Of a stretch of 11,703 nucleotides of DNA, positions 6,355 through 11,703 are shown in pieces (position 1 is the stretch's first letter; each line of letters starts with the position of its first letter). Source of the stretch: an uncultured Prevotellaceae bacterium (GTDB taxonomy: Bacteria > Bacteroidota > Bacteroidia > Bacteroidales > Bacteroidaceae); contig CACYKX010000092.1 in assembly GCA_902775075.1 (NCBI GenBank), positions 1-11,703 of the forward strand, in the 5' to 3' direction. Both the position numbers and the translations under genes were made by a program. Below the pieces are notes generated by a model. It worked only from the letters and a program-made list of their open reading frames with translations, had not been told where the DNA came from and ran no database searches.

Positions 6355-7467
6355 TTACCAGTTCATCAGTTTTCTGAGATAAGGCAGTAGTTCACCGGCC
6401 ATCTTCTGATGTTGCGCCTTACTCGGATGCCAACTTGCGCCATAACCCAAATCTCCCATCTGATGGCTCATATCAAAACGATAGATCTGCTTATCACCTT
6501 TCTTGTTAAAGTCTCGACAAATTCTATTCAAGACGTCCTTCTGTATATTCGCCTCTTTGTCTTCAAGCATGGAACCGGTAAGGAGAACGATCTTCGCATC
6601 CGGATACTTACTTCTCACCAAAGTCAAGAAAGAGCGATAACTTTTCTCGAAGAGTTTGACATCATAATTAGGTGTAGACAGGTCATTAGTACCTAAATTG
6701 ATGCATACCAACTGTGGACGATATTTCGAGAAATCCCATTTCTCCGAATGATCATTAAACAATGTGTATTCATATTGCCAAGGCATATTGTCTGATGACC
6801 CTTCCTTCGGACCATCATAATTACGATAAGCCCCTATTCCACTTCTCGAGATACTGGTGTGCCAAGCATGAAGCGAGTCGCTCACAATATTAGCATACGT
6901 GAGATAGTGATTCTCTGTCTCATCTTCGAAAGGATCGGTCTTCTCAACACTCTCTGCTCCATATCCACAGGTTATCGAATTACCGATGAACTCGATCTTG
7001 CGGTCAGGAATTGCGGGAGGAGGCAACAGACGAGCTCCTTCATCAAGTACGAAGCCTTTAAATTCCGGATGAGTGAACAAGCCCTCCATGCAATACATGG
7101 CCCTTACGGTATGCTTACCTTGAGGCAGGGCTACAGCAAGTGTTACAAGAGAATCTCGCTGGGCATTGAATCCAACCTTAAAGGGTTTGCTGTCATCGAT
7201 CGTGACCATGAAGTAACCCGTCTTTGGTCGACAGAGCATCTTGATGGATGTTCCCTCAAAATTGGAAAGGATCGTGACACCAGGGAAATTGAACATAGCC
7301 TTGTCATCTTCCATCCGAACACGTCCCATATACTGAATATTCGGATCACTGGCTTTCACAATGGTACCCTCCACAGGAAGCGTTGTTGATACTTTCATCG
7401 ACTGAGCCTTTGACGTCAACAGCGCAAAGGTTGCAAACACTAAGGTTAATACGGTATGTTTCTTCAT
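6355..7467 (-). CDS. Secreted SGNH/GDSL esterase, CE2-like acetyl esterase
   Basis: A 370-residue exported hydrolase that probably removes acetyl groups from plant or dietary polysaccharides. Residues 1-21 form a Sec signal peptide with a likely cleavage after SKA (21). Residues about 25-148 form a beta-rich N-terminal domain, and about 156-370 the SGNH hydrolase domain. This two-domain layout is that of carbohydrate esterase family 2. Visible blocks are FIGNSITCGYG (160-170) with nucleophile Ser164, SRSGIG (207-212) with an oxyanion-hole Gly, GTND (259-262) with the conserved Asn261, and SWHPS (345-349) with catalytic His347. The residue two before that His is Ser345 where many SGNH enzymes have Asp; Ser-His dyads are known in CE2. 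The natural substrate cannot be read from the sequence, and no SusC/D pair or glycoside hydrolase is nearby, so the gene stands outside any visible polysaccharide utilisation locus. It has its own upstream gap and ends at the shared hairpin with parC. Confidence 0.85.
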   Translation of the reverse strand: MKKHTVLTLVFATFALLTSKAQSMKVSTTLPVEGTIVKASDPNIQYMGRVRMEDDKAMFNFPGVTILSNFEGTSIKMLCRPKTGYFMVTIDDSKPFKVGFNAQRDSLVTLAVALPQGKHTVRAMYCMEGLFTHPEFKGFVLDEGARLLPPPAIPDRKIEFIGNSITCGYGAESVEKTDPFEDETENHYLTYANIVSDSLHAWHTSISRSGIGAYRNYDGPKEGSSDNMPWQYEYTLFNDHSEKWDFSKYRPQLVCINLGTNDLSTPNYDVKLFEKSYRSFLTLVRSKYPDAKIVLLTGSMLEDKEANIQKDVLNRICRDFNKKGDKQIYRFDMSHQMGDLGYGASWHPSKAQHQKMAGELLPYLRKLMNW

Positions 7468-7515
7468 CTTCTATTGTTTTAACATGAACTTCTCAAAATA
7501 TCAGATTTACACGTG

Positions 7516-7523
7516 CAAATATA
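7516..7523 (-). promoter_or_regulatory. Candidate -7 promoter element for the esterase gene
   Basis: The minus strand reads TATATTTG followed by C, matching TAnnTTTG, and ends 48 bases before the esterase ATG. I found no good -33 TTTG at 17-23 bases upstream, so the call rests on the -7 match, its position and the lack of another candidate. Confidence 0.4.
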
Positions 7524-7606
7524 GAGAAATCTATCAAGAAAAGAAACTTTTTTAGCTTAAAATGCAAATTTGTTGCCAATAAATTTCTCAGTATAAAATA
7601 TTTTTG

Positions 7607-7614
7607 TACCTTTG
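7607..7614 (+). promoter_or_regulatory. Candidate -7 promoter element for tRNA-Leu
   Basis: TACCTTTG followed by C matches the Bacteroidota TAnnTTTG element and ends 12 bases before the first base of the mature tRNA, a sensible distance for a short 5' leader. The -33 region is poor: TTTC near 7584 at a 19-base spacer is the closest candidate. Confidence 0.5.
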
Positions 7615-7626
7615 CAAACGAATCTC

Positions 7627-7708
7627 GCGCCTGTGGCGGAATTGGTAGACGCGCTAGACTTAGGATCTAGTGGTGAACGCCGTGTAGGTTCGAGTCCTAT
7701 CAGGCGCA
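7627..7708 (+). tRNA. tRNA-Leu, anticodon UAG
   Basis: The acceptor arms GCGCCTG (7627-7633) and CAGGCGC (7701-7707) pair fully, with discriminator base A at 7708. The D-arm region contains TGGCGGAATTGGTAGACGCG. The anticodon stem CTAGA/TCTAG (7654-7658, 7666-7670) closes the loop CTTAGGA, giving anticodon TAG at 7661-7663, which reads CTN leucine codons. A long class II variable arm (TGGTGAACGCCGT) confirms a Leu-type tRNA. The T arm has GTAGG, TTCGAGT and CCTAT. The gene is 82 bases, and the 3' CCA is not encoded (the next bases are CGA), so it must be added after transcription. Confidence 0.97.
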
Positions 7709-7713
7709 CGAGT

Positions 7714-7757
7714 AAAATGCTAAGTCGTTGTTTTCAACACTTAGCATTTTTTGTTTT
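7714..7757 (+). terminator. Rho-independent terminator after tRNA-Leu
   Basis: AAAATGCTAAGT (7714-7725) pairs perfectly with 7739-7750. An inner GTTG/CAAC stem closes a TTTT loop, leaving one bulged C at 7726. The T run continues into TTGTTTTT. It lies five bases after the mature tRNA and 26 bases before the B3/B4 gene, so that gene must either use read-through or start from a promoter inside or just after the hairpin; none is evident. Confidence 0.85.
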
Positions 7758-7783
7758 TACGATAACACATATCACATAGAACC

Positions 7784-8449
7784 ATGAAGATAATAGTATC
7801 TGATGAGATAGAATCCGTATGTCCCGATTTTGTGGGAGCATGCCTTGAGGCAAAGGTTGTAAATAGTAAATACTGTCAACCACTATGGGATGAGATTCAT
7901 GCTTTAGGTGAAAAATTTAAAGCTACTCTTACCACAGAGAGTCTAAAAGAGATTTCGGGTATTGCCGCTACCCGACGCGTATATCGTGCCTGTGGCAAAG
8001 ACCCATCACGTTATCGTCCTGCTGCCGAGGCTCTCATCCGAAGAATGCTTAAAGATAAAGAATTATATCAGATTGACACACTCGTTGACTTGGTAAACTT
8101 GGCTTCTATCGCCTATGGATATAGCATCGGTGGATTTGACGCTGACAAATTCGAAGGCGACACTCTCACCTTGGGCATCGGAAAAGCCGATGAACCTTAT
8201 GAGGGTATCGGCAGGGGAATGATCAATATCGAAGGATTACCTGTATATCGTGACCGAAAAGGTGGTGTCGGAACTCCGACAAGTGACAATGAGCGCACAA
8301 AGATGGCTATCGACACAACCCATCTCGTGGTACTGATCAATGGATACGACGGCAATGAGGACCAGGTAAAAGCTAACGCTGAATATATTCAGACACTTAT
8401 ACGTAAATATTGTCAGTCGGACGGTGGTAGTTATGTCATCTATCGATAA
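7784..8449 (+). CDS. Stand-alone B3/B4 (PheRS beta editing-like) domain protein
   Basis: A 221-residue cytosolic protein consisting essentially of the B3/B4 domain found in the beta subunit of phenylalanyl-tRNA synthetase, where it hydrolyses mischarged Tyr-tRNA(Phe). Family-typical stretches are ATRRVYRACGKDPSRYRP (62-79), DLVNLASIAYGYSIGGFD (102-119) and GGVGTPTSDNERTKMA (160-175). No aminoacylation or anticodon domain is present, so the protein cannot charge tRNA. By family inference it may clear mischarged tRNA or bind RNA, but the stand-alone members are poorly characterised and the substrate is unknown. It lies 26 bases past the tRNA-Leu terminator on the same strand and has no clear promoter of its own. 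Its stop codon abuts the stop of trmN6 on the other strand with no base between, and a hairpin spans both. The start at 7784 is the first ATG and gives the expected N terminus. Confidence 0.87.
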   Translation: MKIIVSDEIESVCPDFVGACLEAKVVNSKYCQPLWDEIHALGEKFKATLTTESLKEISGIAATRRVYRACGKDPSRYRPAAEALIRRMLKDKELYQIDTLVDLVNLASIAYGYSIGGFDADKFEGDTLTLGIGKADEPYEGIGRGMINIEGLPVYRDRKGGVGTPTSDNERTKMAIDTTHLVVLINGYDGNEDQVKANAEYIQTLIRKYCQSDGGSYVIYR

Positions 8450-8458
8450 CTACCCTTT
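8426..8458. terminator. Hairpin spanning the convergent stops of the B3/B4 gene and trmN6
   Basis: GGTAGTTAT (8426-8434) pairs perfectly with ATAACTACC (8446-8454) around an 11-base loop. The right arm contains both stop codons, TAA (8447-8449) on the plus strand and TAG (8452-8450) on the minus strand. On the plus strand a short CTTT follows; on the minus strand there is no T run. It may be an intrinsic or stability hairpin for both transcripts, but the weak T tract makes true terminator activity uncertain. Confidence 0.45.
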
Positions 8459-9169
8459 CACATCGTGGAAATCGCTCATCAGATTGAGATACCAGTCTGA
8501 CCGTGTGCCATCGGCATTCCGCATACAGTAGACGTGTTCTTGCGGATTGTCTACCCATCCTTTCTTATGCACTAATACAAATCGCTTAGGTTCCTTGCGA
8601 GGCACAGTCTTAATCTTGTAGATGTCTTGTAACCTGAAACCTTGCAACAGACATTCGGCTGAGAAGTCGCTCAACACCTCACCTGGAATACATACGGAGA
8701 ATACGCCACCATCTTGCAATAATTCATAGGCTCCACGAATGAGAACGGCAAAAGGAAGGCTCGAGGTGTGACGGGCGCGCGTCTTACTCACGTTATCACA
8801 CTCTAGACTTTTATCAAAATACGGCGGATTGCATACCACACTATCAAAGAGACCCAGTTCTCCACCGGCTTTCTTCGAAGCATAGAAATCCTGAAACAAC
8901 TGATGGTGCAGGGTAATACGCTGTCCCATCGGAGAATTACGGAAGTTCACCTCTGCATCGCGTATAGCCTGATCGTCTATCTCTATGGCCGTGATTTCAG
9001 ACTCCGGGTAACGTTGCGCCAGCATCAAGGATAGCACACCCGTACCCGTGCCGATGTCAAGGATCTTTCTTCCACCCTCAGAAAGTGTACCCAACAGATC
9101 GGCATCCGTTCCCACCTTCATAGCGGCATAATCCTGTTGTATTGTAAACTGTTTATATCTAAATTGCAT
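8450..9169 (-). CDS. trmN6: tRNA1(Val) (adenine-37-N6)-methyltransferase family protein
   Basis: An S-adenosylmethionine-dependent methyltransferase of the YfiC/TrmN6 family; the E. coli member methylates N6 of adenosine 37 in tRNA1(Val). The 239 residues show the family N terminus (MKVGTDADLLG, 17-27), SAM-binding motif I DIGTGTGVLSLML (38-50), acidic AIEIDD after the second strand (61-66), and catalytic NPPY (114-117), typical of amino-group methyltransferases. KTRARHTSSLPF (129-140) and VPRKEPKRFVLV (about 188-199) complete the fold. It is the last gene of the leftward ravA-viaA-trmN6 string, 30 bases after the viaA stop, with no separate promoter evident. The exact tRNA target in this phylum is inferred from the family, not visible here. 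The gene ends directly against the B3/B4 gene. Confidence 0.9.
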   Translation of the reverse strand: MQFRYKQFTIQQDYAAMKVGTDADLLGTLSEGGRKILDIGTGTGVLSLMLAQRYPESEITAIEIDDQAIRDAEVNFRNSPMGQRITLHHQLFQDFYASKKAGGELGLFDSVVCNPPYFDKSLECDNVSKTRARHTSSLPFAVLIRGAYELLQDGGVFSVCIPGEVLSDFSAECLLQGFRLQDIYKIKTVPRKEPKRFVLVHKKGWVDNPQEHVYCMRNADGTRSDWYLNLMSDFHDVKG

Positions 9170-9199
9170 AATCCCTTATGTTTCTTTATACTTAATATC

Positions 9200-10732
9200 T
9201 TAATATCTTCGTATCCGATGATAAGTAATCGTATCGATATGGTCGAAGAACTGCTCCCAGTCATGACTTTCCTCATCCTCCCGAGATAAGATTTTCAAGC
9301 CATAGAACTTAGTACCCGTCTCACGATATTCGTGCAACTTATGGATATAATGTGACGGTGGCATCGGTATCATGAAATCCGTCACCCATAGTACATCAGC
9401 ATTCACATAATGTCGCTTGTCATCATCCAACAAATCAAACATCACCTCCATCATGCGGACAGCACTCGTTCCTCCACCGATAAACGGCATCTTGCCACGT
9501 TCAAAGTTGGCAGTTTCCTCCTTAAAGCCTACTTTCATCATACGCTTCTCCTTGCGGCGCTGCATCAGGTCGATGGCCCTTACAGATACCGAGAAGTCTA
9601 TTAGAAAGCAATCCCTGTTCAGTCGTTCTGCTGTCTCCTCGACCAACGACAGCAAAGAAGAAGTGATACGCTGAGGAACACCATACATACTTGCCGAGGT
9701 ATCGATACAAACGATCATAGGGCCTCGTCGCGAAGCATGCGTAAAACCGAGTTTACGCGAAGGCTTACTCATCTCCGACTTATAGCGGAAAGTCTGCAAC
9801 CGGCGCGTACGATATTTGTAGATGAAGATATCCTCCATATCATCATCGGTATATTGAGCCAACTCCGAAGGCAACAGACTGTTCAAGTCATCACCAATCG
9901 TGATGCCTTCGATATCACTGCCACTGGAATGTTCCATCTTCATGCTCAACCCCGAGGAAACCGTAAGTCTCGACTTTCCTTTAGCATCAGCCACACGTCC
10001 CATACGGGCCACGATTTCACCTATAGCCGGATAACGGTCTTGTATCTTCACCGTACGAAGTTGCCGCTCAAACTCCGTCTCCGTCCACATTCCATCCATC
10101 AAGTCCCATGCTTGTGCCGCCTGTGCCTCTGTTACATTGTTGCGCTTCATATAATGCGATACTTGATCCATAACCCGATGTAATGCAGTTTCAAAGTTAG
10201 CCTTACGGATAGCGATATATTCAGAGAGCTTACGGTCAACATGCCGGTCAATACACTCCTGCCAATCATGCGCCAAGCGCTGCCAAAGAGCCTCATCCAA
10301 AGGATTGGAAGTATGGTATAATTCCTCAAAGAAGACCTTATCAAAGCCATCCTCACTATGCTTATCGTCCAGTTCTGCGAGGAGCGCATAGAAACGAGAT
10401 TTATCCATACGTTCCACCTCACTCATCGCCAACATTTTCTCTATGCGATGGTGTTCTGTCCACGCCCGTTGCTGTTGAAACTTCTGATGATTAGCGCAGT
10501 CGGTTATAAAATGGCCCACCTGTGAGTAGAACATCTTACCACGCAAGGCACTCGTCATCACCTGTGTATGATAATGTTCATCCCGCATCAACTCCAACAG
10601 ATAATCCATCAGTCTATCACGTTGCTTATCCCACGGCGCACGCAGGAAAGCTGTATTCTGAGACGAAGGGATTACACCATGCTGACAGTAATCCAACAGA
10701 ACCTTAAGATATATATTAGTAGAGTTTGGCAA
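9200..10732 (-). CDS. viaA: ViaA-like VWA-domain protein, partner of RavA
   Basis: A 510-residue cytosolic protein with a long helical N-terminal region (about 1-300) and a C-terminal von Willebrand A domain from about 335. Its metal-binding (MIDAS) site is visible: DTSAS (344-348), Thr422 in GGGTS and Asp452 in WVTDF. In E. coli, ViaA binds and stimulates the MoxR-family ATPase RavA; the pair has been linked to respiratory complexes, iron-sulfur handling and aminoglycoside sensitivity. The ravA-like gene lies directly upstream and overlaps by 17 bases, which supports the pairing and translational coupling. The start is a TTG at 10732-10730: the frame has no ATG until codon 42, a stop (TAG) lies nine codons upstream of the TTG, and the only nearby alternative is another TTG at codon 13. 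The chosen start keeps the longest N terminus. Confidence 0.87.
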   Translation of the reverse strand: MPNSTNIYLKVLLDYCQHGVIPSSQNTAFLRAPWDKQRDRLMDYLLELMRDEHYHTQVMTSALRGKMFYSQVGHFITDCANHQKFQQQRAWTEHHRIEKMLAMSEVERMDKSRFYALLAELDDKHSEDGFDKVFFEELYHTSNPLDEALWQRLAHDWQECIDRHVDRKLSEYIAIRKANFETALHRVMDQVSHYMKRNNVTEAQAAQAWDLMDGMWTETEFERQLRTVKIQDRYPAIGEIVARMGRVADAKGKSRLTVSSGLSMKMEHSSGSDIEGITIGDDLNSLLPSELAQYTDDDMEDIFIYKYRTRRLQTFRYKSEMSKPSRKLGFTHASRRGPMIVCIDTSASMYGVPQRITSSLLSLVEETAERLNRDCFLIDFSVSVRAIDLMQRRKEKRMMKVGFKEETANFERGKMPFIGGGTSAVRMMEVMFDLLDDDKRHYVNADVLWVTDFMIPMPPSHYIHKLHEYRETGTKFYGLKILSREDEESHDWEQFFDHIDTITYHRIRRY

Positions 10733-11703
10733 GGTCTTGGCGTGTAAAAGCTATCTCTTTGTAAAAGTCTTTCAGATATGAACGAATCTCTGAGCAGTCA
10801 TCCTCACTCACGAAAAGATTATCAGAGATAGATTCATCCAGATGGCGCACATCGTCACCAATTTGCTCGATAACATCCTCGAAACTACGCACATGCTCTT
10901 GACGATGATAAGTGATATCCTCGTTTACCTGCTGTTTTAAATCTGCAAGTTTCTGTGCCAAAGGCGCAAAGACGACGCGGATAACAATATTACGCACAGC
11001 ATCACGCTCCTCTGGTTCCTGCCACAGACAATGATACATCGGGATAACATCCGTGAGGTCACACTGTTCACGGTCATGTATGAACGCAGAAGTTCGCATC
11101 AGTCGTACGATATTTTTCCATCTTCGGTCACTAATATAGATATCGCGTCGTTCCTCTGCATCGTCAATATTCACATTGTGCAAAGCCCGTCGAATACTTA
11201 GAATTGCATCGATGACAGCAGGAGCAAGAGTAACTTTATCTATCATACTGCTCCACGTTGCATATTCATCATTGGTGATAGCCTCAGAGGAAACGGCATC
11301 ATCAGGTTTCTGAGTCTCACCAGTTTTCACCTCCGAAGTTCCATCCGTGAGCATATCGATAAAATTTTGTTCCCGAAGGATCGGTCGACATTCCAGTCGA
11401 ATGATGAAACGATCCCATAAAGCCTCAAGTCCCTCGCCCTTAGCAGGCAACTCATTACTTGCCGCTACCAAGAGTTTCAACGGAAGATGCATCTCAGCAG
11501 ATCCATTACGGAAGAGTTTCTCATTGATCACGGTAAGCAATGTATTCTGGATAGCCGGACCAGCTTTCCATATTTCATCAAGAAAGACCACATCGGCGGT
11601 AGGAAGATATCCGTCGACAGCACGTTCATACCGGTCAGAGGACTTTAATTTAGAGATACTCACCGGTCCGAAGATCTCATCAGGGGTTGAGAAACGCGAC
11701 ATG
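10716..11703 (-). CDS. ravA: RavA-like MoxR-family AAA+ ATPase (partial, N terminus beyond the window)
   Basis: The visible 328 residues begin inside the AAA+ domain; Walker A would lie beyond the right edge. Counted from the methionine at 11702, there is FSTPDEIFGPVS (4-15), GYLPTADVVFLDEIWKAGPA (31-50) containing Walker B, sensor-1 VAASNELPA with Asn83 (79-87), and ALWDRFIIR with a probable arginine finger Arg98 (94-102). A second conserved block, YISDRRWKNIVRLMRTSAFI, falls at about 183-202. FSTP-E-FGP and FLDEIWKAGPAI-NTLL are distinctive of RavA among MoxR ATPases. The C-terminal 100 residues are helical and charged. E. coli RavA is about 500 residues and ends in a triple-helix plus LARA domain; this one seems shorter, so the LARA part may be reduced, but the missing N terminus prevents a firm statement. 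The methionine at 11702 is probably internal. The stop overlaps the start of viaA. Confidence 0.88.
   Translation of the reverse strand, partial: MSRFSTPDEIFGPVSISKLKSSDRYERAVDGYLPTADVVFLDEIWKAGPAIQNTLLTVINEKLFRNGSAEMHLPLKLLVAASNELPAKGEGLEALWDRFIIRLECRPILREQNFIDMLTDGTSEVKTGETQKPDDAVSSEAITNDEYATWSSMIDKVTLAPAVIDAILSIRRALHNVNIDDAEERRDIYISDRRWKNIVRLMRTSAFIHDREQCDLTDVIPMYHCLWQEPEERDAVRNIVIRVVFAPLAQKLADLKQQVNEDITYHRQEHVRSFEDVIEQIGDDVRHLDESISDNLFVSEDDCSEIRSYLKDFYKEIAFTRQDLAKLY

Noticed and set aside
7627..7757. tRNA-Leu as an integration (att) site for a mobile element
   Set aside because: No duplicated 3' tRNA fragment, integrase or foreign-looking gene is seen on either side within the window.

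Overview
The window looks like a chromosomal segment of a Bacteroidota bacterium, most likely a Prevotella/Segatella-type gut or oral anaerobe. The evidence is the repeated Bacteroidota -7 promoter element TAnnTTTG upstream of genes on both strands, little sign of Shine-Dalgarno sites, a single-chain glycyl-tRNA synthetase, a Bacteroidota-style ParC, and a lipoprotein whose acidic residues directly after the lipobox cysteine resemble the phylum's surface-export signal. The genus is an inference from sequence style; no marker gene fixes it.

Left edge (1-1180): a short HlyD-like membrane-anchored protein (about 95/131-559) is preceded by what reads as the decayed C terminus of an ABC exporter ATPase, in the same frame but broken by two stops. 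This suggests the remains of a peptide or bacteriocin export locus. Next comes about 620 bases without a convincing gene. They are AT-rich and carry a family of short related repeats (two exact copies of a 15-mer, further diverged copies and a 12-bp palindrome), ending in a strong terminator for the leftward transcript.

Centre-left (1181-6354): a leftward glyS-FKBP lipoprotein operon, with genes overlapping by one base, diverges from rightward parC (topoisomerase IV subunit A). The 170-base gap between glyS and parC holds a good -7 element for each direction. ParC transcription ends at a perfect 15-bp hairpin that also serves the convergent esterase gene.

Centre-right (6355-8449): a leftward secreted CE2-like SGNH esterase; a rightward tRNA-Leu(UAG) with its own terminator; and a stand-alone B3/B4-domain protein, related to the editing domain of phenylalanyl-tRNA synthetase beta.

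Right (8450-11703): a leftward gene string of ravA (cut by the window edge), viaA and trmN6. RavA is a MoxR-family AAA+ ATPase and ViaA its VWA-domain partner; trmN6 encodes a tRNA adenine-N6 methyltransferase. The trmN6 stop codon directly abuts the stop codon of the B3/B4 gene, and a 9-bp-stem hairpin spans both stops.

Most of the window is housekeeping: tRNA charging, modification and quality control (glyS, tRNA-Leu, B3/B4, trmN6), DNA topology (parC), and a chaperone-like ATPase pair. I see no clear undescribed multi-gene system. The places most worth a second look are the decayed exporter at the left edge, the repeat cluster at 875-953, the zero-spacing convergent stops with an embedded hairpin, the altered FKBP pocket, and the alanine at the ParC quinolone position.
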